From Piscicola geometra (Eukaryota; Annelida; Clitellata; Hirudinida; Piscicolidae): a stretch of 64,000 nt of DNA. Every line of letters starts with the position of its first letter. Positions within the stretch are counted from its first letter, which is position 1. Shown piece after piece: positions 1-8,904 of this stretch. The stretch spans positions 9,995,647 to 10,059,646 of the forward strand of contig OX030955.1 in NCBI GenBank assembly GCA_943735955.1, read 5' to 3'. The position numbers and the translations under genes were made by a program. The notes under the pieces are model-generated. The model searched no databases. It was not told the origin of the DNA and saw only the letters and a program-made list of their open reading frames with translations.

Positions 1-214
1 CATGTCTTTTACCCGAGGACCAATATCCTTCATAGGAATGACCATTCGGCCAGCTATACACACCACAAATTTCATAACCATTCAGCCATTTTCCACTGTA
101 CCTTCCTCGGCCCAACGGACCTGAACATATACCTAAGCCTTGGAACTTGCAATCTACCCATTCTCCGCAATAACTACCTCCGTCTGGAAAATCATAACGA
201 CCCGACTGCTGCAT
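1..214 (-). CDS. JPH: Junctophilin, first coding exon (partial, runs off left edge)
   Basis: Junctophilins hold the ER/SR close to the plasma membrane in muscle and neurons. Their N-terminal MORN repeats bind the plasma membrane and a C-terminal helix sits in the ER. The 71 visible codons begin MQQSGRYDFPDGGSYCGEW and continue through GICSGPLGRGRYSGKW, ICGVYSWPNGHSYEGYW and SSGKRH. This matches the family N-terminus (GRFDFDDGGTYCGGW ... CTGPKGQGEYSGSW ... GVYTWPSGNTYEGYWxxGKRHG), giving the first MORN repeats in the correct order and spacing. The start at 214 is fixed by an in-frame TAA five codons upstream (TAA ACA AAA CCA CCT ATG) and by agreement with the family's short pre-MORN leader. 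The frame is open to base 1, with one base of the next codon left over. Remaining MORN repeats, the linker and the ER helix would lie to the left. The family call is near certain; the full gene structure is unseen. Confidence 0.95.
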   Translation of the reverse strand, partial: MQQSGRYDFPDGGSYCGEWVDCKFQGLGICSGPLGRGRYSGKWLNGYEICGVYSWPNGHSYEGYWSSGKRH

Positions 215-1447
215 AGGTGGTTTTGTTTAATTATTCCGACCAACTCACAAAGAGTTCTGATGCAGAAACAGCAACAAAGATTTTTCCTTTTCCAAAATCT
301 GTATCCTTGTCTGCTTTTAAAACTTTTCTAGCCATTTCAATTAGTAGTTTTGAAATTTATCTCTTTTTTCTCTTTCGAAATAGGTTACTTATCCATCAAA
401 TCCACGCTAGAATGTTGTTATCTTCCACAACGGCTCAAAAGCGGAGCATTTGCTCGTAAAACTTGGATTAGTCTACCTTTTATATACATAGACGTAAATT
501 TTCATACATTCACGTATGTTAATGAGCTTTTTGCTAGCCTCATACTTATATATTTAGATGTTTATAACTTTTGATGAAGCAGAAAAAAGAAATTAAGATG
601 CATTTTAAAATACAGTTTTTATAATAATATTTATAAACAAGTATAACTTTGGTTTAACGGAGGGTTTTTCAGAATACTAGAAGATTATTTTATTTTGTTA
701 GCTCAATCGCTCTTGAAAATTTTTAGAAGTGGCTTCTGAAGAAGGGAAGTAATGGTTCATAAAAGATTTTTCTATCTATCTTGCAAGCTGTATTTAGTTT
801 TCAAATTAATTGAGAAATATATATAAAGGTGTTTATATTTTGTTTTATTATTTTAAAATAATTTTTCACATATATAATATAATATGTACTTGTGCGTTTC
901 TGTTGCGCCCCATAGCGCTATTATAAATGAATTTTATTATTATTATTATGTACTTATATTCGAGTTTTTTTCCGTTCATTTATTCATGCATAATTTATTT
1001 TTTACATTTCAATTAATTTTGACTCATGTTTTATCCCTTGAACCAGCCTTCAATATTCATTCATGCTTTTCTCCATTGTGGGATGTTATTTCTAGAACTC
1101 GCTCATAAATTGTTATCAATATCAGTCAGGGCGAAAAAATTTCACACTTAAAGGGCCAACTGACTAAAGAAGGAAAAACAATCACGGCCTATTGTGACCT
1201 TCGTCGGTTCAAAAACATCAAAAAATCTGTTAAAAGTCTCCGAAACTATCGAATGAATAGTTCTTTGAAGTTTCTGGAAGATTCATAGAGTAAACAAAAA
1301 AAAGTAAATATTTATTTAACAAAATCTTTCAAAACGGCACAACAAAAAAAGAGTTTTCAATAACTAATGACAAGATCAAAACATTAAATAAAATCCTATT
1401 TGCATTATTTTTAATGAAGTTCAAAAATAATCTCAAACTTCGTGATC
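215..1447. other. Spacer between junctophilin 5' end and the 70-residue protein gene
   Basis: AT-rich sequence. The part next to 214 is likely junctophilin 5'UTR or promoter, but I see no clear TATA box or initiator. The ORFs here (for example on the + strand at 217-459 and 884-1108) have no family resemblance or coding-like composition. The right end, next to 1448, should contain the 3'UTR of the minus-strand 70-residue protein. Confidence 0.5.
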
Positions 1448-1660
1448 TTAACAAAGAGGGGAACCGCTAATCATATTCTCTGCACAGGTCTGAGGCAGCA
1501 TGACGATTTTTAACAGAAGGTCTGTTAAGGGCGAAATCGGTAGACAGGCACCGAAGGGAGATATCAGGATGTACAAGCCTCCTAGGAAAAAGGCGAGTGG
1601 CCATCCGATGAATATCAGAATAAGGAACCAGATAATGCCGTAAAAAAGTCCTGGACACAT
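1448..1660 (-). CDS. Small two-helix (hairpin) membrane protein, 70 residues
   Basis: Complete 70-codon ORF, clearly richer in GC than its surroundings. Order along the protein: a short leader MCPGLFYG; a long hydrophobic stretch at about residues 8-35 (IIWFLILIFIGWPLAFFLGG, then LYILISPFG) broken by GWP, so a hairpin or two tight helices; then a loop with ACLP; then a basic/polar tail with LTDLLLK, LPQTCAENM and SGSPLC at the end. Cysteines occur near both ends and at residue 39 or so, which are possible palmitoylation sites. In-frame stops lie upstream with no other ATG between, so 1660 is the start if the gene is unspliced. CATCCAG directly before the ATG could instead be a splice acceptor, making this the last exon of a longer gene. 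The pattern feels like a conserved small membrane protein, but I cannot name the family. It lies 1.2 kb upstream of junctophilin on the same strand. Confidence 0.7.
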   Translation of the reverse strand: MCPGLFYGIIWFLILIFIGWPLAFFLGGLYILISPFGACLPISPLTDLLLKIVMLPQTCAENMISGSPLC

Positions 1661-2576
1661 TCTGGATGTTGATTTTAGGTGATTGAATGATTGATCAATA
1701 TTTTAATGTTTCTTTTGATTTATTATTCTTCTAATGTTTCTATTGATTTATTGATATTCTAATGTTGGGTAATGATTTATTTATATTCTAATTTCAATTA
1801 ACTTTTGTTAATATACCTTCAAAACTGTTTTGACTTGAAGAGATTTTTATTGATGGTACTTGAAGTAAGACTTCAAAAATATAATTTTATTTATTTTTAA
1901 TATGCGTCGGATAATTGAATGCACAATTTAATTTCTAAATCTAACTCGGGAAATTTGTTTTGATCCGATAATTAATTAATTTCTGACGTCATTCTAAAAT
2001 TCTAATGACGATTTTTTCTATATATATATTTTTGCCAAATTAATTTGAAAATATCGTTTAAGTTCTTTGTAAGAAATGATCAAATAAACTTAAAAACTAA
2101 TAGTTAATGCAGTTTAATAAATGTTATATTTCGAAGTTGGAAAAATGTCAACCTTAAATATACTTTTTAGAGCTCTTAATATACGTTTTTGAGCCGTTCT
2201 TTCATGCTTTTTAAAATAAATTTACAAAAAACTGTAAAATATTTACTAAGACCCACATCGTCTTATTACATAAATAACCTTGAATAAAAACATACATATT
2301 GTTGAAGAATTGTTGAATTAAATTCATTATTTAGTTTCACTGTTTTAATTCTGTTTCATAAGATATCTATTAAATTTCATTAAGAAAGCATAATTTGTAT
2401 TTTCAAATTTTGTTTATTTATTTTATTTATGCACCATTCAAATTTATTTTACAAGACCAAAAACAGAACATTTCGCAATTAGTTTCTGATATCTTTCAAC
2501 CATACTGTACATACAAATCTTCAAATCTCTGAAGGTACAAAGGTTTTCATATATATGAATAATTATATATGCTTCG

Positions 2577-2672
2577 TCAGAGGGGAGTGTGCGTTGAATG
2601 GTCAAGGAATGTGAAAGGGAAGCAGATGCTTGCAGCACAAATCACGATAATCAAGACCAGAAGCAAACTCAT
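2577..2672 (-). CDS. Possible 31-residue single-pass micropeptide or signal-peptide exon
   Basis: A 32-codon ORF (including TGA) starting MSLLLVLIIVICAASICFPF and ending HSTHTPL. It has one hydrophobic helix at residues 2-23 and a short polar tail. GC is about 47% against roughly 28% around it, the start context AAGATGA is good, and an in-frame TGA lies ten codons upstream. It could be a free-standing transmembrane micropeptide, a secreted-peptide leader, or an upstream ORF or first exon of the gene at 1448-1660 about 0.9 kb downstream on the same strand. No homology is claimed. Confidence 0.35.
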   Translation of the reverse strand: MSLLLVLIIVICAASICFPFTFLDHSTHTPL

Positions 2673-3303
2673 CTTCAAATAACGACAACTTAATTTTCAA
2701 ATATAACAAAAAATCCAACGACTATAAATTATAATATAAAATACTATAACACTAAAATACTATAATTTACGGGTTTGTATTCTTTCACGTGTTAGTTAGG
2801 AATATGACATATTTAAGTTTGAGTAATGAACCTGAATTAATCCTAAAGAATATTTCGGAAAATCATCAATATAAACTTATCAGAAATTTAAATTGGCTTT
2901 TCCAAAATACGTCTTTAATATGAAACAAGTAATTTAAAATGAGTTGAATAATTGATTTTACCATTAACTTATTCCATTAATGAACTAAAACGATGTTAAA
3001 ATTTTAATTTGATCGTAAATATATAAAAAATAATATTTTATTAACAATCACGAAAAATGTCTATAATTTGCAAATACTTGAAAGAAACATAAATATTTAG
3101 TCTAAAATGTTTCAGCAAATGCTTATAGCACTAACAACAATAGTTTTATCAACATTAATCTTGACGATAGTTGCATTCATATAAAGGAAAAAAATCCGAC
3201 AATAGTGATTTAAACATTTTTTTATTTAAAGATAATGAGAGATATTTTTATTTATAATAAAATTGTATTGTAAACAATTGTTTTCTCGATTTTTCGGACA
3301 GTA
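2673..3303 (-). other. 3' flank / 3'UTR of the SUEL-CUB gene
   Basis: AT-rich sequence following the stop codon at 3304-3306. On the minus strand, AATAAA-type hexamers occur about 50-85 bases after the stop (TTTATT on the + strand near 3221-3226 and 3249-3254), so the transcript probably ends near 3200. Nothing else is recognisable apart from a tiny hydrophobic + strand ORF at 3107-3184. Confidence 0.45.
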
Positions 3304-3865
3304 CTATGAGAGACAAGAAGAGTCATACAGTAGAGTGGGCTGTGATGCAAGCCTTACGGAGCTTTCGTCTTTGGCGGGCTTTTGAAAACAATGATGATGG
3401 TGATGGAAGGTAGGTGGTGGTGACTGGCTTGATTGATTGTTGTAAGAGCAGGAATCAGTGAAATGGGAGGCCTGGTTAGAAAGATGAGAAGAAGGATGTG
3501 ACTGTTGACACGGCAGCTCGTTCAGGTCTGGGTTTCCAAGCACCAAAACATCCGAGTTGTCTTCGCACAAGTCCACTTTGAGTGGCTGTGTCGTGAATTT
3601 CTTGATCATTTTTCCAGCCAAACAACTGCTCTCATATGTTGTCAGCAAGCCATTGTTGTTATTATTGTTGTTGCCAGCAAAAGTGCTGTTGATATTGTTT
3701 TGGTTGTTCGACAATCGGTCTCTGGATCCCAGCAACATCCAATTGTTCTGCAGCAAGAGGTTATCATCTTGTGTCGTGCTGAGAGGGGTGTTGTAAGAAG
3801 GAGTCAGAAAATGTTGTTGCTCCTTCGGTGCGTTGTATCCGCTAAATGAAGACGCTTGACGCTGT
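3304..3865 (-). CDS. SUEL-CUB gene, last exon: cytoplasmic tail
   Basis: 187 codons including TAG. The exon begins after TTGCGCAG with one base that completes an Arg codon (AG|A), giving YLKR then QRQASSFSGYN. The tail is low in hydrophobics and rich in Ser, Asn, Gln and Pro. It contains a run of seven Asn, a run of five His and PPP, plus several tyrosines (YNAP, YNTP, YESS, YNNQ); YNNQ fits the YxN pattern read by Grb2-type SH2 domains. A better-ordered basic patch, KMIKKFTTQPLKVD, lies in the middle. It ends in SSCLS, which is not a standard PDZ ligand. The ORF stays open upstream to 3873 through the acceptor, but phase requires the start at 3865. No enzymatic domain is visible. Confidence 0.85.
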
Positions 3866-4084
3866 CTGCGCAATTTCGTATTTTGAGCGTCATGATGGAA
3901 ATGTGCTTATATTCTAGAAACAATTAAAAATGATTTTTAACGTTTGAACGATAAAAAAAAATAGTTTAAATAAAACTTCAATTCGATTTTGAGAATATTA
4001 TTAAAAAACAACTAAATACAAAAACGCATCATTAATTTTTTTAGTCATGAAATTGAGTCATTACCAATCCTTTGAAGCACCTAC

Positions 4085-4172
4085 CTTTTGAGATAGAAGG
4101 TTATCATACACAAAAGAAAGCCTCCAATCACTATGCCCATGGCAACTCCTATGGACACTGCTAACAATACTC
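4085..4172 (-). CDS. SUEL-CUB gene, transmembrane-helix exon
   Basis: An 88-base exon flanked by TTTTTTTCTCCAG and AAAAG|GTAGGT. It encodes (G)VLLAVSIGVAMGIVIGGF followed by LLCMITFYLK and the start of an Arg codon. The roughly 23-residue uninterrupted hydrophobic segment is rich in small residues (GxxxG-like spacing SIGVAMG and IVIGG) and is followed by the basic stop-transfer YLKRQRQ across the next junction. It is phase 1 in and phase 2 out, matching both neighbours. Confidence 0.92.
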
Positions 4173-4289
4173 CTGGAGAAAAAAATTTGAAAGTGAAGAT
4201 GTTAGACGTTATTTTCTATTTTTTCCTAATTAAAGTAATAATTTAATTTGATTCAAAACGTTGAACAACATTAAAGAACTGAAACTAAC

Positions 4290-4349
4290 CGAAAGGGAAT
4301 GAATCTTCTGACCCAAACATCTGATTCAAGCCCCACAACTTCGAAACTT
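4290..4349 (-). CDS. SUEL-CUB gene, juxtamembrane exon
   Basis: A 60-base exon (CATACAG acceptor, CG|GTTAGT donor) encoding (E)VSKLWGLNQMFGSEDSFPF between the end of the CUB domain and the helix. It is phase 1 on both sides, so it could be skipped without a frameshift. It links the last CUB strand (FIFEFA) to the membrane. No cysteine or motif is evident. Confidence 0.85.
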
Positions 4350-4842
4350 CTGTATGATGAATACAAATTTACGTAATATGATCCACTATAAGTTGCTCTA
4401 ATCCTATTTTGTTGTAAAGCACTGAGTTATAGCCTTTCAAAATAATCAAAAAGCAGAAAAAATATTGCTCAAGTTCTAAGAAATGATTAACGATAATTAA
4501 AAATTAATAACAATTTAAAGAGTTTCGGGATTTTAAGGCTCATTAAAAGATTAAATTATTAATTTTGATTTCCCAGTTTAAGCTCTCAAAGTATCATTAA
4601 ATTTTGGAATACACATTTTTTATTGAAATGGCTTACTTATGTTTTGGTACCTACTTGAAAGTTTTCATTTTTGCATAAGATCGTTATAAGGCTTAAATTC
4701 AAGCCTAAGTTACTTTAAAAAGTAATACTTTTATGAAGGCAAAATAACGTGATGAATAAAGAGGAAAAAAATCTCATGAAGAAAATTAAACAAAGCACAG
4801 TTTTTCCAAGTGAAAAATTTTTACATTTTGAAATATAGTCTG

Positions 4843-4910
4843 TGAGAGTTGAACCTCGGACCCCCAGAATCAATCTAAACCCGCTTAGGAATACACTTCC
4901 GACCCTCCAC
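4843..4910 (-). repeat. tRNA-derived SINE-like fragment
   Basis: Read on the minus strand it carries a box B-like GAGGTTCAACTCTC preceded at tRNA-like distance by CCTAAGCGGGTTTAGA (box A-like). This is the arrangement of a Pol III promoter in tRNA-derived SINEs. It is too diverged to be a working tRNA gene. Confidence 0.4.
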
Positions 4911-6556
4911 ATTTATAACGGCTCATAAATATGGACGGAAAATACTTAACCATGGAAATAAATTGCTTACAACTAAATTTAAAAAAAAAAGATGCAAACA
5001 CGTCTTTATATGAAAGCAAGCGTATTAGCAAGAGCACACAATAATTATATAACATAATATTTTTTACAATTTATATCCCTAGAGTTTAAAATGGATACAT
5101 AAAACATAAAAAACAATTTAGAAAGTTATAAAAAGGATGTAATTCTAAGTATAAAGCAAAAAATACGACAGTAAATGCTTGCTTCTTTCCGCAAAATGAT
5201 AGTTTCCTAATTGACTAGTACTTTTGACTGGATGTTCCATAAATTCATGGGTTAGATTAATTAAGGACAATATTGCAAAACGACAAACTCCAAAGCGATG
5301 TACAAAGTTATTAATCGTCGGCATTAATTACTGCAGTCGTTGGCACTAGGTAGTAGTGATGTTGATGGGGATATAGACGAAGAACATTATAAGCGTAATG
5401 AAAAAAATATGCATATTGGCTGTAAAAATAGATTAGATGCCTTAGGAATAATAAACAATAACAGAAAAGTTGAAAATTAAATTATAATAATTTTAAATGA
5501 CAATAAAATTGAGTACATTTATTTGTGTATATAAAAAAATAATATAAAATAATTAAAATAAATTAAATATAAATATAAATTTAAAAAATATAACACATGA
5601 GTGGCCAATCAATACTTAATTTCATCTTTACATTCACCAAACCACCCACTTAAGCCCATACATTACGCGCCACTCACCTACCTCACTCATACCTACTTAC
5701 TTTCATTAATCTTTCTTCACCCAAACATTTATCGTGTTAATCTCAACCAACCCACCCACCATGAGCATGAGAGCTGGAGTCAGAACAGTTTCCCATATGA
5801 CCGTGCCAACTGGTGCCCTTGCATTCCAGCTTGAATTCCTTAACAGATTTAAAGGGTTGGAAATTCAGTTTTGATCCAAGTGAAACACGTTAAGTTTTTT
5901 TTTAATTTTAAGATTTAATATTAGTATTTTAAATAGAAGATCCCGGAAAAGTAAGGAATCCTCAGACAAAATGAACTTATTTTTTGTCCAAATATCTTCA
6001 GTATTCTATTTTTTAGTTAATAGTTTGTATTTTTTATCTTAAAGAATTTATAATTCATTTGAAATTAGTTTTAATTCCAAATAATTTTTGAAGTTAGTTT
6101 TTTATATTCAAAAGATATTAGTTTAATAAGTTTTTAATATCTTCTTTTATCCCAGTTATTAAAATAACTAATCTATCATTAGAGCTTTTTCTCAGAGTAT
6201 TGTTATATTGTTTCCCTAATAACTATTTTCATCTTTTGGACGAACCCTAAGTAACAATTTGCCTTGTTTTTTCTTACTGCTATTTGGCGACTGCGGTTTT
6301 CACTCTTTTCAGTTAAAATTATTTTATATTCTAACCTTGTTTTGTTGCAAGTTTCAAAATTGTATTATAATAAAATAAAAGTTTGTTTTAGATTTAAAAT
6401 GTATACTTTTATCTTTCTCAACCAATAATAAATTTTTCATTTAATTTTTTTTAACCACCTGCTTGGTAAGGTTGCAATAGATGGTCAAAAAGTTGCCCAC
6501 AATTCGATGCCAGCTATTGCCGCTTGTTTGGATGGATGGACATCCGGTGGCTGGAT

Positions 6557-6597
6557 AGATATATTGTATACTATAAATTATAGTCTATAATATATCT
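6557..6597. repeat. Near-perfect 20-bp inverted repeat (AT-rich palindrome)
   Basis: The left arm AGATATATTGTATACTATAA and the complement of the right arm TTATAGTCTATAATATATCT agree at 18 of 20 positions, with a one-base centre. It would form a cruciform or hairpin and may be a MITE remnant. The inner TATAGTCTATA core recurs in the palindrome at 32502-32530. Confidence 0.7.
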
Positions 6598-6814
6598 GAA
6601 AAATAGTTTCATAGATGGAAAAAAGTGGAATAAAAATATAAATACATAGTTGTTTGAAAGAAATATTTTAAAATGAATTATATATTATTTTTGGAAAGTG
6701 TATTTAGAAAATATCTATAAAATGAACTTCAAATAAACGCTATTCAAAGCTGATTTTTTTCGTTCCATAAATAACGCGAACTTAACTTTCAAACTCAAAA
6801 TTCAAATCTCAAAC

Positions 6815-7237
6815 CTGCAAATTCAAATATAAAGATTCCGAGTTCATTGAGCAAGGAAAGATTATTGAACTCAATGCGAGCCACGTGACTCTTGGTCAAG
6901 GTCACGTGTTCCAGTCTGCCATCGCTCTGACACACCTTCACGACTTTCTTTCCCACTCCTCCGTCCACCACAGCTCCTACCTCGACACAAGCATCATCGC
7001 CGTGTGCGTGATTGTGTGGAAGGTAAACCACACTGCTGCTGTGTAGGTTCTTGTTGTGCGGGTTGATGGCTGCCGAAAAGGCCCACGAGTCGATCTTCTT
7101 CTTGAAGCTCCAGTCATCATCGTCGTTCTCTTGGTTGATCTTGCGGTACTTGTAGTTCATGATGATGTGCAGTGAGATGTTGAATCGCTGACCCGGATGC
7201 GCTTCAAGCAACCATGGGCATCTGAACGTTCCAACTT
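6815..7237 (-). CDS. SUEL-CUB gene, main CUB-domain exon
   Basis: A 423-base exon (CTTCACAG acceptor, TTTGCAG|GTTTGAG donor; phase 1 both sides). It opens with (E)VGTFRCPWLLEAHPGQRF, then NISLHI. This is the classic CUB second-cysteine block (CPWxIxxPPGQRIxxTL) seen in many arthropod and mollusc CUB proteins. Acidic NDDDDW and long loops follow, then DACVEV and VVKVCQSDGR (third and fourth cysteines), then VARIEFNNLSLLNELGIFIF and EFA as the closing strands. CUB domains mediate extracellular protein or glycan contacts. The loop between C2 and C3 is longer than usual. The first cysteine is supplied by the preceding exon. Confidence 0.92.
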
Positions 7238-7395
7238 CTGTGAAGGATCGATAATATTAGTAATAGCATTATCATCATGGTTAGAAGTAGTCCTAATTAA
7301 TATAATAAAGATGATGAGCAATTGCACAAATCGATATTAGATATGATTACAGTGCGTGCAATAACAATGTGGCGAGAGGTAGAACAAACAAGGAC

Positions 7396-7608
7396 CCGAT
7401 GACAAAGCGGCTCCGGGCGAGCCTGGGGACGACGACAAGGATGACGCTAGATCGGAAAGTAATGACGAAGGATATGATGAAGATGAGGAGGAGGAGAAAG
7501 AGGAGTGGAATGATGATGAAGTGTTAGGAACGAGGCTACTGATGAAGCCATTGTCGAGGTGTCGCAAGAGTCGGTAGCTGTGGCATGTCGTCACGTTGGC
7601 CGAGATGA
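7396..7608 (-). CDS. SUEL-CUB gene, N-terminal CUB exon with serine-rich insertion
   Basis: It follows a strong acceptor, CGACTCCCACAG. Joined in phase 1 it reads (V)ISANVTTCHSYRLLRHLDNG then FISSLVPNTSSS. The TTCHSYRLL ... NGFISS part fits the missing first cysteine and first strand of the CUB domain, so the exon is well supported. It then runs into a serine-rich stretch of about 40 residues (SSSSSSS, SSLLSDLASSLSSS, PGSPGAALSS) before CPW in the next exon, where ordinary CUB domains have about ten residues. The donor TCGG|GTCCTTG is weak but keeps phase (213 bases). A phase-1 alternative inside ATC A|GTAGCC would remove the serine run. The opposite strand reads as an acidic D/E-rich frame, which I take as the shadow. 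Confidence 0.7.
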
Positions 7609-8732
7609 CTGTGGGAGTCGTTTAATAAGCAGGGTTATATTCTGGCGTGACTACATGGATGTGAAAATGGGATTATTTATAGATTATTTTTTTGGAGTTT
7701 CTAATTATATTTGTTACTATTTGAGTTATATTGAAATAAATTTCAATATTCATTTCATGTGGATTTCATAGGCGTGGTTTCAAAAGAGTAGATGGCATGG
7801 CATGGTTTGTGTGAAAGTGTGTGTATGTACATTATCTTGTGCTTTCTGTGAACGTTTAGTTTTATATGGAAGGCTAGAGTCGTACGAGTGTAACGATAAC
7901 TTATCCCATTGCTTTCTTGTATGGGCTTGCGCTTTTATTATTGGCCTTGTTAATGCTTTATTGTATTGTTCCTAAGGGACGATGTAATTTGAGCCAATTG
8001 AATTAATAGTTTTATTATCTTTTTTTTATTTTTAAGAAATTTAATAGCTGCTTTTTTAACATTCAAGTTTTTAATATTGCTTCGGATTAGTTTGCCTAAA
8101 TGCTAAAGCCCATAGAACCCCAATTTAGTGCAAAATGAAAAAAATATTAGATAACTCACAACGGTGTTTAATACCAAAGTAATAACTTATGATTTTTGTA
8201 TTATAATATATAGTTTAGAATAAAATCAATTAGGTAATTAAATATAATGAGATTCATTTTAATATTCATATCATAGTTGTGTTATTGATACAAATAAAAT
8301 GATTGTTATATAAAAAATCTGTCAAACAAAAAAACAAAACATTAAGTAGAACAACTTTCCGAAATTAATATATCACGACACAAGCGTAATAAATATCACA
8401 TAACACATAAACCTATAAAAAAACATGCAATACACTCTACACACAACAAGCACTACAATAAAGCAAATTCAGTGGAAAAAAACAAACAAATTTCTAGGCA
8501 GTAATAAGATGTATCACATAACTACTTTGTGAAGGTAATATAAAAAGAGGAAACAGCATACAATTAAAACACATAAAACTTATAAATGTATAAAATTAAA
8601 ACGCGAACTAAAAAATATATAAAAACTAAAAAGTATAAATAAACAATAACTACAATAGAACTACGAAAAGCATCCACGCCACAAAGACGCCACACAATAC
8701 AAAGACGGCATGCGAAGAAGCGTGCAGGCAAC
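7609..8732 (-). other. Intron between SUEL and CUB exons
   Basis: AT-rich 1.1-kb intron. Its 5' end (next to 8732) is G/T-rich on the minus strand. I see no exon, repeat or RNA in the rest. Confidence 0.6.
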
Positions 8733-8817
8733 CTGGCACGCATGTGTGAGTGCCTTCAAGGTAGGAGGTGAAGTCAGCGGGACAGGGCTTTGTGTTGTAC
8801 AAGTCCACGTCTGGAAC
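8733..8817 (-). CDS. SUEL-CUB gene, C-terminal SUEL exon
   Basis: An 85-base exon after CACGCCAG, encoding VPDVDLYNTKPCPADFTSYL then EGTHTCVP. This closes the SUEL domain: the (D)PCPxxxxYLEVxYxCVP signature of latrophilin-type SUEL is matched as KPCPADFTSYLEGTHTCVP. It starts in phase 0 and ends in phase 1 with donor CCAG|GTTGCC. It supplies the last two of the domain's eight cysteines. Confidence 0.9.
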
Positions 8818-8865
8818 CTGGCGTGTTGGAAAGATGTGGTTATTTCATGTTATGGTGGTGTTTGG

Positions 8866-8904
8866 GGGTTAGGGTTAGGGTTAGGGTTAGGGTTAGGGTT
8901 AGGG
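8866..8904. repeat. Interstitial telomeric repeat, six TTAGGG units
   Basis: GGG followed by six perfect tandem TTAGGG copies, flanked by unrelated sequence. It lies in the intron, 50-90 bases upstream of the acceptor of the exon at 8733-8817, so the pre-mRNA carries (CCCUAA)n there. TTAGGG is the telomere unit of most non-insect metazoans. Confidence 0.97.

Larger units (their letters stand above)
4350..6814 (-). other. Intron of the SUEL-CUB gene with SINE-like fragment and possible alternative exon
   Basis: 2.5-kb intron between the CUB exon and the juxtamembrane exon. It holds a tRNA-like fragment (4843-4910), a C-rich (minus strand G-rich) tract at 5600-5770 next to a GC-elevated block (5771-5834), and an AT-rich 20-bp inverted repeat at 6557-6597. 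The rest is AT-rich with no other coding signal. Confidence 0.6.

Noticed and set aside
3505..3849. + strand ORFs of 114 and 79 codons
   Set aside because: Antisense shadows of the well-supported cytoplasmic-tail exon; the Val/Leu/Ile runs are the complement of the Asn run.
7337..7594. Stand-alone 85-codon Ser-rich gene, or an acidic gene on the + strand
   Set aside because: The front of this frame encodes the missing first cysteine and strand of the CUB domain, after a good acceptor in the right phase, so it is an exon of the SUEL-CUB gene; the acidic + frame has no supported start or splice sites.
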